Assembly: GCF_900129795.1 (NCBI RefSeq)
Contig: NZ_FQWW01000004.1
Location: 310,001-374,000 of the forward strand
Reading direction: 5' to 3'
Source of the DNA: Flavobacterium sp. CF108
GTDB lineage: Bacteria > Bacteroidota > Bacteroidia > Flavobacteriales > Flavobacteriaceae
DNA: 64,000 nucleotides
The notes beneath the pieces were generated by a model that was not told the origin of the DNA, ran no database searches, and saw nothing but the letters and a program-made list of their open reading frames with translations. The position numbers and the translations under genes are program-made. Each line of letters opens with the position of its first letter. Position 1 is the first letter of the stretch. Of the stretch, positions 18,201-27,297 are shown piece by piece.

Positions 18201-19615
18201 GTTTCACAAAACGGACCATTTCCTGATAATGTTCCTTGTGGCAGTGGATTTACCGTTACAGTTGTAGCTATAGAATTAGCAGCTGTACAAACTCCATTTT
18301 GAACAACAGCTCTAAATTGAGTTGTTTCGCTGAGTGGTCCCGAAGTATAACTATTTGTTGTATTCGCAATATCTGTCCAGGTTGAAAATGGAGCTATTGA
18401 ATATTGCCATTTTTGAATTGCACCTGTTTGTCCTGTTAAAGATAAAACAGCACTTGTTGCACCAGCACAAATTGTTGTTCCGCCTGCAACTGTTCCTCCT
18501 GCTGATGGGGCAAAAATTGTAACTGTTGTAACGTTTGAAGCTGATATTGCTGAAGAACAAACTCCGGATGTTAAATTAGTAACGGTAATATTACTTGTTC
18601 CAACGGTGGTTAAACCTGCTGCTGTAAATGTTCCTGTTCCTGCAGTAGTCACAGTCATTATTGCTGTAAGTCCTGTCGCACTTGGAACGCTTCGACTATA
18701 TGTCACGGTATAGGTTCCTGTTGGTAAAGCCGCGGCAGATGATGTCAATGTTACAACTGAAGTAGTTTCAATGCCATTGCAAACATTTACTGCTGAAATC
18801 CCTGTAATACTATAAGTAGGGCAAGTATAGGTTACTATAACCTGACCATTTGCCCCTGCTCCTCCGGGCTGAGCGGCAGCAAGAGCAGAACTCATTGAAC
18901 CACTCCCTCCTCCTCCTGGGGCAGCACCACTGTTTCCAACTGCAGTTCCCAGAACTAAACTTGGCACCGATGCTCCTCCGAGCCCTCCTCCTGGACTTGC
19001 TCCATTTCCTCCTTTTCCGGAACTTAATAAAAGTGCAGCTAAAACATTTCCTCCAGCACCTCCTGCTTCACCAGCAGCTTTTGTAGTACCAAAAGAAGCT
19101 GCTGTAGATCCACCAGCACCTCCGGCAGGTGTACCACCTGCATTGTTAGCCAAACCTCCTGCTCCACCTGCAGCATATATTGTTGTTTCAAAGCCGGTAA
19201 TAGTAGAATGCCCGCCAGCAGTACCATTTGTTGTTGTACCTGCTGTTGTACCAGCAACTACAACATTTAAAGTATTGCTGGCAGTTACATTGATATTACT
19301 TCGGGCATAGGCACCTCCTCCACCTCCACTTCCGCTTCGTCCTTCAAACAAACCAGAGCCGCCGGCGCCTCCACCGGCACCGCCGCCGCCCCAAGCCTGT
19401 ACGTCCATTACCGTAACACCAGCGGGAACTACTATAGTTCCATTAGATGTTAATGTATGTGGGGGCTGTGCCCATAACGAAAAACAAAAAAAAGAAAATA
19501 AGAGCGAGAGCTTAATTTTTTTTGATAAAAAATTCTCGTGGTATTCATTGGCTAAAGAAAAACAACGAATAAAAAAATGAGGTAAGATTAGGAAGATTGG
19601 TAATTTTTTTTTCAT
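15242..19615 (-). CDS. giant T9SS-exported adhesin-like protein, glycine-rich and SprB-like repeats
   Basis: A 1457-aa secreted protein. A long N-terminal extension precedes a normal signal-peptide core (KKIKLSLLFSFFCFSLWAQ, ending near residue 50). Residues about 60-265 form a glycine-rich domain (GGGGAGGGAGGSG). Ig/SprB-like units then include a near-identical tandem pair of 95 residues (NGPFCETG / NGPFCTTG with GPYTVVYKENGGAD). From about residue 914 the shared module begins (WNGTSWSTG, CSC, RNTAPVRRYDFTYW, LGNPYPSAI, YLEDKWNN). A type A sorting domain ends in TATRKITFH. It is probably displayed on the cell surface or released, and might act in adhesion or gliding, which is inference. It is the last of four same-strand members of the cluster. 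Confidence 0.85.
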   Translation of the reverse strand: MKKKLPIFLILPHFFIRCFSLANEYHENFLSKKIKLSLLFSFFCFSLWAQPPHTLTSNGTIVVPAGVTVMDVQAWGGGGAGGGAGGSGLFEGRSGSGGGGGAYARSNINVTASNTLNVVVAGTTAGTTTNGTAGGHSTITGFETTIYAAGGAGGLANNAGGTPAGGAGGSTAASFGTTKAAGEAGGAGGNVLAALLLSSGKGGNGASPGGGLGGASVPSLVLGTAVGNSGAAPGGGGSGSMSSALAAAQPGGAGANGQVIVTYTCPTYSITGISAVNVCNGIETTSVVTLTSSAAALPTGTYTVTYSRSVPSATGLTAIMTVTTAGTGTFTAAGLTTVGTSNITVTNLTSGVCSSAISASNVTTVTIFAPSAGGTVAGGTTICAGATSAVLSLTGQTGAIQKWQYSIAPFSTWTDIANTTNSYTSGPLSETTQFRAVVQNGVCTAANSIATTVTVNPLPQGTLSGNGPFCETGPGQLTFTATSGTGPYTVVYKENGGADQTATGVVSGTPFAVATTPVIATTTYTLVSVTGANTCARSSGFTGGSATITINPLPQGSLTANGPFCTTGLGLLTFTETAGTGPYTVVYKENGGADCTASGVVSGTPFAAFTSTVATTTTYTLVSVTGANTCVRSSGFTGGSTAITINPIPTPTFTTQPAASVCVNTDVTYTTQSGQSNYLWNVPGVLNTDYIITSGDISALSNTVTLQWLTAGSKTVTVGYSSIGCASNTNASNTTTVTKTERGAVHGGNHICAGDPSPLLTLTDYTGTIVRWEYAESIPYVWQPFANTSNTYQPGVLTTSTSYRAVVKNGTCPEEFAIETRIDVEPKPSTPILAIITQPTCVNPTGSVHLSGLLASPNWTITQNGTVFQTYTSSGTSYTITNLTPGNYTFTIHDINICPSLPTINLEIKTPVTNIWNGTSWSTGSPPIVTDAVRFSGNYTTAGDLSGCSCVVDAAANVTVSSGHTLTITNSVNNNGGLLTFENNASLMQVNNVANTGNIIYKRNTAPVRRYDFTYWSSPIVRTPAYTLHDLSPNTLADKYYNHNAITGWIINYNGTMEMSPGYGYIVRAPQNFDLATPSVYDSFLEGVPNNGTITVPLLAAEKSHLLGNPYPSAIYADQFIFDNSANLYGTLYFWTHNSLPSSSVPGDAQYNYNSDDYAIYNLTGSTNVGNLTGQGAGTPGNQNPPLGYIAAGQAFFVKAKTTGNAVFTNSIRVPGNNSQFFKTAESNKEAIEKHRVWLNMTNTQGLFKQLLVGYVEGATNTWDNNYDGVTINGNIYVDFYSINEGRKLTVQGRAIPFVESDVVPLGYRAGIEGEFSIGIDHADGDLANHPIYLEDKWNNTTHNLQTGKYTFNTSIGTFLDRFVLKYASTGLGVDDFENQGNNLFVSVKNKNIKVNSTRDFIKEVSIFDISGKLIYNNKKIENTELQIPNLQSGDQVLIVKVTLENGKTATRKITFH
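17676..18245. repeat. tandem 285-bp coding repeats
   Basis: Two adjacent copies (17676-17960 and 17961-18245) within the 1457-aa gene encode 95-residue Ig-like units. Both contain codons for GPYTVVYKENGGAD and SVTGANTC. Confidence 0.85.
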
Positions 19616-20079
19616 CGCACTATTTTTTAATTAAAAGAAAAAGATTCGCTAACCGGAGAAAGTCTGGCTTAGTTTAATTTTTAAATACTTCAAAAAATGA
19701 TTTGAAACCAAAAGCAAAGAATATTAGTAAATGTTGCTTTTTGTGGTATTTAAACAAGCATTAAATAGTATTTGGCAGATAAAAAATAAGTTATGTTTTG
19801 TTTAAGGCGTTTGAAAGTGCATATTAACGGCTTTTATGTTATGTTCGTCGAATAACTACCATAACAAGATACGATTTTTTTTACAAGTCAAACAAAAGGA
19901 TGATGTTAAATATTTAAGCTTTAACACTTTTAACCTGATAATTTAAAAATTGTGTAGGTTACACAAATACACGCAAAATACTGATTAAGTAGTATTTAAA
20001 CTTTTAAAAACTACTTAAAAATAAAAATCCGCCTTACATATATATGCTGGCGGATTATCTACATTGGAAAAATTCTATT
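19616..20079. other. 464-base gene-free stretch upstream of the 1457-aa gene
   Basis: No ORF, RNA or repeat is recognised, apart from the terminator of the next gene at its right end. It is very AT-rich and presumably holds the promoter and a long leader of the 1457-aa gene, but no full TTG-N19-TAnnTTTG site was found. Confidence 0.5.
20021..20056 (-). terminator. terminator of the 1283-aa adhesin gene
   Basis: AATCCGCC (20026-20033) pairs with GGCGGATT (20049-20056). On the minus strand the stem is followed by a T-rich run. Confidence 0.75.
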
Positions 20080-23000
20080 TTAGAAAATAATCTTTTTTGT
20101 CTTTGAAAAATCATCTTCTAAAATTACTTTCACTAACATGATTTGATGAACAATTCTTAAATTTGATATTACTAATTCAAAGTCGTCTAATTTTCTTTTT
20201 TCGAAAAGTAATTTTCCAGTAATATCATAAAGCAGAACGTTTTTTAGTTTTTGATTTTTCGATTTTATATTGATTATTTTATCTTTTGATGAAACCAAAA
20301 TTTCATTTTTAATATTCCGGAAATCATCAACACTTAAATTTTTATCAGTAAAATGAAGTATGAATCTGTCTGTAAAAGATCCTATTTCACTATGAAAGGT
20401 GTAATCTTTTAAGGTGAGATTGGAAATACTATTCATTAGCTTATCTTCTAAATAAATTGCCTGACCCAGCAAATTGCCATCAGAATGATCTATCGCGATT
20501 GTAAAAGTATCGGCGATTACCGTCTTATATCCTAAATTAATTTCATCAGAATCCTGAAAAGGTAAAGCTCGTCCCTGAATTACTAATTTTTTGCTTTCAC
20601 TAATACTATAAAAATCTACAAACTGATTTCCATTTAAGGTTTCTGCATCAAAATTTAGATCATAAGAATTTGTTGCGTTTGGTACATATCCAATTAAAAT
20701 CTGTTTAAAAGCTCCTTTATCATTTTTAAGATTCAGCCATAACCTATGTTTAACTGTTTCTTTCTTTGTTTCTATTTCTCTTTTTGCAGGTTTAAAAAAC
20801 TTATTATTTGTTCCGGAAATTCGCATGCTATTATTGAATTCCAAAAATCCTAACTGATTGCTTTTAACAAAAAATCCTTGCCCAGAAGCTATTTTACCAT
20901 CGGGAATTGTTTCATTAATTCCATTTGAAATTGCTTTGGTACCCACTCCGCCAACTAAATTATAAACAGCGTAGTCATCTGATGTATATTCTAAATTTGT
21001 TATTGGGGTATTATGTGTCCAGAAGTAAAGTGCTCCTTTGGTTTTAAATTCGTTTCCACTCAAAAAACTATCTCCATCAATAGCTGATGGATATGGGTTT
21101 CCAATTAAATAAAACCTATTGTTTTCTTGTAAATCAATTTCAACCTTTCCATTATTTGGCACTCCCATAAAAGCTCCTTCGTATACTGATCGTTCAAACT
21201 GAGAAAATTCCTGAGGAGATCTTATTATATATCCTTTCCCTAAAGACATATAGCTGGACGGTTCTTCAATTTTCCAGCCTGGCAATGCAGAATTGTATGA
21301 CAGATATTTATCAAATAATGTATGAGGTGAAAGATCAATTAGTTTTTGATTATCAACTGGAGAAGACCAATAGGTATAATCAAATTTTACAACGGGATTT
21401 GTTTTTCTTTTCATCTGCATAATTCCAGAATTTATCATATCGTCATCTGATTGGTATAAACTGGCTGAATCTTCTAAAACTAATGTTCCTAATCCTGAAT
21501 ATGAAAATTCAATTCCTAAAGTATTTCCACTTAAAAGTGCAACTCTTTTTCCTGCTTCAATACTGCAGCTGCAAATATTTGAAGAATTTAAATTCAAAAA
21601 ATCTTCCTTAAAGAGTACTTCTTTTCCTCCAGACGGATAGCCGTTTGACCAAGAATGGCCATCCCAAACTGTTGATTCCAGACAAAGTTTTAACCGAGAA
21701 ATTCTATGCTTGGAAAATCCTGAAACTGAATTAAAATTTCCTCCTATTAAAAGCCTAAAATCAGATGTAATGCTTAATGCAAAAATTTTGTTGTTAACCG
21801 ATGCATTGAAAGTGTTATCAAAATCTCCTGTTTTTAGCAACCTTATTAATCGCAAGGAAGCATAATTTTTATAAGTTCCCGAAAAGGTTCCACCAACTAA
21901 AATACGATCATCGGGCTGTACAAAAATTGCGCGAACATCTCCTTTATTAAAGCCAATTCCGGAATTAAAACTTGTATCTAAAGTTCCATTAGAATTTAGA
22001 CGAAGAATGCGTTTTTGCGAACTTTTATTATACATCAAAAAAGATCCGCCAACAATTATTTTTCCATCTGATTGTAATGCTATTGAGTATACATTTTTAT
22101 CAAAACCATCTCCAATATTGAAACTCGTATCAATACTTCCATCTGTATTTAATCGAACAAAATGCTGGTATGGCTGTTTATTAAATGTTGTAAATCTTCC
22201 TCCAACCAAAATTTTCCCGTCTGGCTGAATCAGAATATCATCTATTATAGCATCGGCACTAAAACCTGCATTAAAAGTTGGATCATTTGAACCATCAGGT
22301 AGTAACCTCACCATTCTAATTATTGAAGAATTGCCGTTGTAGCGTTCGAAGTTTCCAGCTACAATAATTTTATTATCGGATTGCAATGCCATAGCATAAA
22401 TTTGGCTATTGAATCCTGAACCAATATTGAATGAATTATCAATTGACCCATCTGAAGAAATTCTAACAATTCTATTATAAAGCTGATCATTATACTTAGT
22501 GAAGTTTCCACCCAATATAATTTTACCGTCTTTTTGAAGAATAGCTGCTTTTATTAAGTTATTTGCTCCGGTTTGTCCTGTATTAAAATCGGAATCAAAA
22601 GATCCGTCTTCTAACAGTCTTGCAATCCTAAAAGCTGGATTATTATTGAATTTGGTAAAGTTTCCTAGTACTATTGTTTTTTGATTCTCTAATGGAATTA
22701 TTTTTAAAACAGAATTATCAAAACCAATTCCAGACGCCAAATAACCAGTATCTTGTTCTCCTTCAAAATTAACTTTCGCCAATCTTCCTTGATTTTGTCC
22801 GTCGAAAACAGAAAATGTTCCTCCAATAAACCACGATCCATCTGAGTCATTTGCGAGGGTCCAAACAGTAGATGTCGGTCCTGTACCCATGTCAAAATCA
22901 GGCTTTATAGTTCCGTCTGAGTTTAAAAAAGCAACATGGTTAACAGTTACTCCATCATAGCGGCCGGTGAAAGATCCGCCTGCCATGATATTACCTACAC

Positions 23001-23931
23001 TATCTATTTTGATAACTTGCACCACACCATTACTGAAACCAGATCCAAGAAAACTAAAATCGCGAGTACCATCCTCGTTTAGACGCACAATTCTATTAGC
23101 AATAATTTCATTGTATGATGTAAAATTTCCTCCTAAAAGTATCTTGCCGTCTGGCTGCACTTCAATAGCGCTTACATTCCCATCAAAACCAGTCCCGATA
23201 TTAAAATCTCGATCAACACTTCCATCCGAATTTAACATGATAATTCGATTAGAATCTACTTCATTAAAGGATGTAAAATTGCCTACAACTAAAATTTTAC
23301 CATTAGGCAAAACCCTAACTTTTGAAATCTGTAAAGCAGATCCTATACCTATTTTAAATGATGCGTCTATTAAACCGTTTGGCAGCATTCGTGCAATCCT
23401 GTTTACTGCTGTATTACCATATTTTGTAAAAGTACCCACAATTATAATTTTCCCATCGGGCTGTAAATCTATATCATGAATAATTCCTGCTCCTGAGCTA
23501 GCTGCAACCACTGTGCTAAAAGATGAATCATATGAACCGTCGCTATTAAGGCGAATCAGCCCTCCCGCACTCTTTCCGTTATAAGCTGAGAAATTTCCTC
23601 CAACAAGTATTTTACCATCGGGCTGAACATTAGAAGAATAAACTTTACCATTAAAACCAGTTCCTGTATCAAAACTTTCATCTATTGTTCCGTCAGGTTT
23701 TAAGCGGGTTAAGTAAGAACAAGGAATTCCGTGTAGACTTGTATATTCACCTCCAACAATTAGGTTATTATCTGGCTGCAAAAACAGCGTTCGGACTGTC
23801 GCATTAAATCCATCTCCTTTTGAACCGTCGTCAATTGTGTTAAAAGTGTTATCAACTTTTCCTTGTTGAGCAAATAGGTTTGCAGAAAGCAAAAAAATAA
23901 ATAATAGTGAGCGAAAAGTATTTTTTATCAA
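20080..23931 (-). CDS. T9SS-exported protein with delta-60 repeats
   Basis: A 1283-aa secreted protein. After the signal peptide (SLLFIFLLSANLFAQ) come about 13 tandem delta-60 repeats covering roughly residues 25-740. Each has the pattern 'LQPDGKILVGGNFTSYN...RIVRLNSDGSIDTSFNIGxGF', a beta-propeller-forming repeat. From about residue 754 it has the shared island module (WDGHSWSNG, CSC, FDYTYWSSPV, LIGNPYPSAI, YLEDKLMN), and it ends in a T9SS type A domain (KTKKIIF). The module is the most divergent of the five. The start is TTG (or ATT one codon before); no ATG is available. Surface display is likely; the ligand is unknown. Confidence 0.87.
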   Translation of the reverse strand: MIKNTFRSLLFIFLLSANLFAQQGKVDNTFNTIDDGSKGDGFNATVRTLFLQPDNNLIVGGEYTSLHGIPCSYLTRLKPDGTIDESFDTGTGFNGKVYSSNVQPDGKILVGGNFSAYNGKSAGGLIRLNSDGSYDSSFSTVVAASSGAGIIHDIDLQPDGKIIIVGTFTKYGNTAVNRIARMLPNGLIDASFKIGIGSALQISKVRVLPNGKILVVGNFTSFNEVDSNRIIMLNSDGSVDRDFNIGTGFDGNVSAIEVQPDGKILLGGNFTSYNEIIANRIVRLNEDGTRDFSFLGSGFSNGVVQVIKIDSVGNIMAGGSFTGRYDGVTVNHVAFLNSDGTIKPDFDMGTGPTSTVWTLANDSDGSWFIGGTFSVFDGQNQGRLAKVNFEGEQDTGYLASGIGFDNSVLKIIPLENQKTIVLGNFTKFNNNPAFRIARLLEDGSFDSDFNTGQTGANNLIKAAILQKDGKIILGGNFTKYNDQLYNRIVRISSDGSIDNSFNIGSGFNSQIYAMALQSDNKIIVAGNFERYNGNSSIIRMVRLLPDGSNDPTFNAGFSADAIIDDILIQPDGKILVGGRFTTFNKQPYQHFVRLNTDGSIDTSFNIGDGFDKNVYSIALQSDGKIIVGGSFLMYNKSSQKRILRLNSNGTLDTSFNSGIGFNKGDVRAIFVQPDDRILVGGTFSGTYKNYASLRLIRLLKTGDFDNTFNASVNNKIFALSITSDFRLLIGGNFNSVSGFSKHRISRLKLCLESTVWDGHSWSNGYPSGGKEVLFKEDFLNLNSSNICSCSIEAGKRVALLSGNTLGIEFSYSGLGTLVLEDSASLYQSDDDMINSGIMQMKRKTNPVVKFDYTYWSSPVDNQKLIDLSPHTLFDKYLSYNSALPGWKIEEPSSYMSLGKGYIIRSPQEFSQFERSVYEGAFMGVPNNGKVEIDLQENNRFYLIGNPYPSAIDGDSFLSGNEFKTKGALYFWTHNTPITNLEYTSDDYAVYNLVGGVGTKAISNGINETIPDGKIASGQGFFVKSNQLGFLEFNNSMRISGTNNKFFKPAKREIETKKETVKHRLWLNLKNDKGAFKQILIGYVPNATNSYDLNFDAETLNGNQFVDFYSISESKKLVIQGRALPFQDSDEINLGYKTVIADTFTIAIDHSDGNLLGQAIYLEDKLMNSISNLTLKDYTFHSEIGSFTDRFILHFTDKNLSVDDFRNIKNEILVSSKDKIINIKSKNQKLKNVLLYDITGKLLFEKRKLDDFELVISNLRIVHQIMLVKVILEDDFSKTKKIIF

Positions 23932-24037
23932 AATCGTAAAGTAGTAAATTAGTATTTGTAAGAATTAACCGAAATTAATTTACTTTACAATATGTTGCAA
24001 TACCCACTTTTGGTGATTTTCTAATTATTTTAAAAAC

Positions 24038-24073
24038 AAAAAATCCATTCCGAAAAACGGAATGGATTTTTTT
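24038..24073 (-). terminator. terminator of the 1019-aa adhesin gene
   Basis: AAATCCATTCCG (24041-24052), loop of five A, CGGAATGGATTT (24058-24069), flanked by A and T runs. Almost the same hairpin lies at the inverted copy, 37884-37918. Confidence 0.9.
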
Positions 24074-25525
24074 ATTAGAAGAAGTTTTTATTATTTAAAG
24101 ATAATCTTTCTGGTTACTTCGGCTTTGTTTTCAAGGGTAACTTTTACCAGTAAAACCTGCTCTGCAGCCTCTAGATTTGAGATTGACAATTCTGTCGTTC
24201 CAACTTTCTTTTTATTGTATAAAAGTTTTCCTGTAATATCAAAAACAGAAACTTCTTTGATGTTCTCTTTTGAAGAAGTTACTTTGATTACTTTGTCTTT
24301 TACAGAAACTAAAAGTCCGTCTTTTACATTTTCAAAATCACCAGTTCCTAAAGTTTTATTCGTATAACGTAATACAAAACGATCTGTAAAAGTTCCTATT
24401 GCGGTAGTAAACTTGTAATTTCCGGCTTTCAAGTCGTAAATAACTCCTGCTTTTTTATCTTCAAGATAAACTGCCTGATTGTTCAATAATCCATCAGTAT
24501 GGTCAATTGCGATTGTAAATTCTCCTGCAACGGCAGTTTTGTACCCAAGAGCAACTAAATCTGTATCTTCAAAAGGCACTGCACGTCCCTGAACAGTTAA
24601 TTTTTTAGCATCGCTGATACTGTAGAAATCAACATAAGTATTTCCGTTAAGGGTAGCTGCATCATAATTTTGATCCCAGCTGTTTGTTGCTCCGTCTATA
24701 TAACCAATTAAGGCTTGTTTAAAAGCACCTTCGGCATTTGTAAAGTTCAGCCACAAACGGTTTGTTTCACCAGCTGTTTGGGAAGTTTTAAAGAACTGGG
24801 TGTTATCACCGGGAATCCTCATACCGTTTGTAAATACGATATTACTTCCTGTGCTGGCTTTAAAGAAAAATGCCTGTCCTGCAGCAATACTTCCTGTTGG
24901 AGCAGCTGCACCGCTTGTTGTTACAGTACTTCCGGTTAAAGTATAAACAGCATAATCTGCCGCTGTGTAATTGTATTTTGCATCTCCAATTACACTTCCG
25001 TTTGGAGGTGAATTGTGTGTCCAGAAATATAAAGCTCCTGTTCCTGTGTCATTTATCAATTTATTGGCATTGATAGCTGATGGATACGGATTTCCTATTA
25101 AATTCCATTTTGCTGCTGTTGGCGTAAAAGTAATATCTCCATTGTTTGGAACTCCTGTAAAAGAAGCTGGATAAACAGCTGTAGTATTGATGTCAAATTC
25201 CTGTGGTGCTCTAATGATATATCCTTGTCCCGGAACCATTACTAATGTTCCGTTATAACTAATTACCCATCCTGTTGATGGATTAAAGCTTTGATATTTA
25301 TCTGCCAAAGTTGTAGGTGAAACATCATGAAGTGTTAAACCAGGTGTTGCTGTAACTGGTGTTGACCAATAGGTATAGTCATAACGACGTACTGGTGCGG
25401 TATTTCTCTTATAAGTAATATTCCCTGAGTTAACTGCATTTGTGGTTTGAACCAGACTGGCATTGTTATCAAAAGTTAAAGAACCACCTGTATTAACGGT
25501 TAAGGCATTTGTAATGGTTAAGGTT
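24041..25525 (-). repeat. about 1.5-kb inverted repeat, left copy
   Basis: The 3' end of the 1019-aa gene plus its terminator matches 36428-37918 in the opposite orientation. A 250-base stretch compared by eye (24857-25113) differs at only two or three positions. Confidence 0.85.
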
Positions 25526-27150
25526 CTTCCTGATGGAACTGTCAAGTTAACTCCATTATTTATTGTACAAGAACAGGCATTTAAATCTGCTGAAATTGTA
25601 AACGCTCCAGTAAAAACAGCTCTTTTTGTTGCAGTTGGAGTTCCATTAGACCAAGCCGTTCCGTTCCATGTTGTGGAAGAGTGATCTGTAACTGTTGCTC
25701 CAAGACTCGATGGTGATTTACAGCCGATACTATTAGTAACTCTAAAAGTATATGTATTGGCGGCGAGTGAAGAAATTGTTGTACTCGTTCCCGTACCGGT
25801 ATGTGTAGCAGATCCCGGACTTCTTTCTATAGTCCAAGTTCCTGTTGCAGGCAGATTATTTAAAGTAACACTTCCTAAAGCAGCGCATGAAACATCACTT
25901 ATTGTACCAATAGTTGGGGGTGACAATAAATCTATGGATGTTGAGATGTTATCTGTGTAGGTATGTCCCGAAATGTCTTCAACGACATTTAACGATGGAT
26001 CAGTACCTATAACTTTTGCAGAATTAACAACTCTTCCTGCAATTACATCAGCACTAGTAATAGTATATGTTCCGGTTAATGTAGCAGTTGCCCCAGCCGC
26101 CAAACTAGCAATTGGATTTCCTGTTATAGTGATTCCCGGCATTGGATCGGTTACATGAATATCTGTAATGGGAACTTCTCCTGTATTTTTTACATTAAAA
26201 TTATAATTAATAACATCTCCAGCTTTTCCACATGACGGCATCGAAGCTGTTTTTATAAGACTTAATTCAGCAATTTTTAATGAATTAGTATTAAAAGCAA
26301 TAAAAGCACAATCTGAACTACCTGAAAAAGTCACCACAAAACGATCGACCTGTGCAGCGTTTGCAGATGTTATTCCAAATTGACTGGTTTCAATTGCAAG
26401 CATTCTAATGTCTCTTGTTGACGCCGCAGTAAATCCAATAGTTCCATCCATTTTAAATAAATCAAGACTATATGTACCGATTGCAGTTACAGCATCAAAT
26501 TTTATAGATAATTCAGTTCCGACTGTATTCCCAGAGGCATCAATAAATTTAAAAGTATCCGGTGTTCCTCCTGGGTCTGCAACCTGAGTTACAATTAAAT
26601 CAGGAATTCCGTCACCAACACCTGAAAGATTCAGGTTATTGGTACCAACTTTAAATTCAGCTGTTCCGGCTTTTATATTAGCAACACCTGTACCAATTGA
26701 CAGGCCACTTACTCCATCAGTTAATCTTGATGCAAGTTCTGCACCTGTAGCAGTTGTACCAGCTAAAGCAGGAATCAAAGTTGCCGTACTTGCTGATCCG
26801 TCTATCATAGAACCTTGCAAAAAATAGGAGCTTGATGTTGAACCAAGAGATTGAATTTTTAAAGCTCTAAATTTTTGTGCATTATATGTTACAGAATGTG
26901 AATTAAGTACCGTGTTATCAACTCCAGTTGAGTAGGTAGTACCATTCCAAGAGAATGCTAATAAGTTGTTTTCTCTGTCTGGGCGGTTGCCGGCTGCTGT
27001 AGTCGAATTCGAAGTCCAATAGCCGTTCCAATCGGTGTAGATTCTTGAAACTGAAGTTAATTGAGCTGACATTTTTAAAGAAAACAATAAAAATATAAAT
27101 AGTGTTTTTTTAAATAAAGAACGGGTAAACAAAAATAATTTTTGGGGCAT
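24091..27150 (-). CDS. T9SS-exported protein with DUF11-like domain
   Basis: A 1019-aa secreted protein. The N-terminus MPQKLFLFTRSLFKK leads into a signal peptide ending at KMSAQ. Residues about 30-290 form a domain seen in flavobacterial surface proteins (YTDWNGYWTSNS ... DRFVVTFSGSSDCAF). A DUF11/DUF7507-like Ig unit follows (about 305-400; NFNVKNTGEVPITDIHVTDPMPG, SADVIAGRVVNSAKV). The shared module begins near residue 493 (WNGTAWSNG, CSC, RNTAPVRRYDYTYWSTPV), and the protein ends in a type A sorting domain (VTRKIIFK). Its 3' third is nearly identical to that of the 1541-aa gene on the other strand, which points to recent duplication or gene conversion. Confidence 0.87.
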   Translation of the reverse strand: MPQKLFLFTRSLFKKTLFIFLLFSLKMSAQLTSVSRIYTDWNGYWTSNSTTAAGNRPDRENNLLAFSWNGTTYSTGVDNTVLNSHSVTYNAQKFRALKIQSLGSTSSSYFLQGSMIDGSASTATLIPALAGTTATGAELASRLTDGVSGLSIGTGVANIKAGTAEFKVGTNNLNLSGVGDGIPDLIVTQVADPGGTPDTFKFIDASGNTVGTELSIKFDAVTAIGTYSLDLFKMDGTIGFTAASTRDIRMLAIETSQFGITSANAAQVDRFVVTFSGSSDCAFIAFNTNSLKIAELSLIKTASMPSCGKAGDVINYNFNVKNTGEVPITDIHVTDPMPGITITGNPIASLAAGATATLTGTYTITSADVIAGRVVNSAKVIGTDPSLNVVEDISGHTYTDNISTSIDLLSPPTIGTISDVSCAALGSVTLNNLPATGTWTIERSPGSATHTGTGTSTTISSLAANTYTFRVTNSIGCKSPSSLGATVTDHSSTTWNGTAWSNGTPTATKRAVFTGAFTISADLNACSCTINNGVNLTVPSGRTLTITNALTVNTGGSLTFDNNASLVQTTNAVNSGNITYKRNTAPVRRYDYTYWSTPVTATPGLTLHDVSPTTLADKYQSFNPSTGWVISYNGTLVMVPGQGYIIRAPQEFDINTTAVYPASFTGVPNNGDITFTPTAAKWNLIGNPYPSAINANKLINDTGTGALYFWTHNSPPNGSVIGDAKYNYTAADYAVYTLTGSTVTTSGAAAPTGSIAAGQAFFFKASTGSNIVFTNGMRIPGDNTQFFKTSQTAGETNRLWLNFTNAEGAFKQALIGYIDGATNSWDQNYDAATLNGNTYVDFYSISDAKKLTVQGRAVPFEDTDLVALGYKTAVAGEFTIAIDHTDGLLNNQAVYLEDKKAGVIYDLKAGNYKFTTAIGTFTDRFVLRYTNKTLGTGDFENVKDGLLVSVKDKVIKVTSSKENIKEVSVFDITGKLLYNKKKVGTTELSISNLEAAEQVLLVKVTLENKAEVTRKIIFK

Positions 27151-27257
27151 ATACTTTGTGTTTTTGATTTATTTGGCTGTTAATAAATGATTTATCTTAA
27201 AAAGTTTTAAATCGAATTTTTTGCTTCATTTTTTTATTTCATAAATGTTATAACATG

Positions 27258-27290
27258 TAAAAATCCGGCAGTTTTCACTGTCGGATTTTT
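27258..27290 (-). terminator. terminator of the 1594-aa adhesin gene
   Basis: AATCCGGCAGT (27262-27272) pairs with ACTGTCGGATT (27277-27287) with one mismatch pair, flanked by A and T runs. It lies directly after the stop. Confidence 0.85.
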
Positions 27291-27297
27291 TTTTAAA

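Noticed and set aside
20080..23931. Delta-60 protein as an Rhs or YD-repeat toxin
   Set aside because: The repeats have the delta-60 pattern (LQPDGKILVGG), and the C-terminus is a T9SS sorting domain, not an RHS core.
24715..26827. Several plus-strand ORFs opposite the adhesin genes
   Set aside because: They are shadows of repetitive Thr/Gly-rich coding sequence on the minus strand, with no protein-like features.
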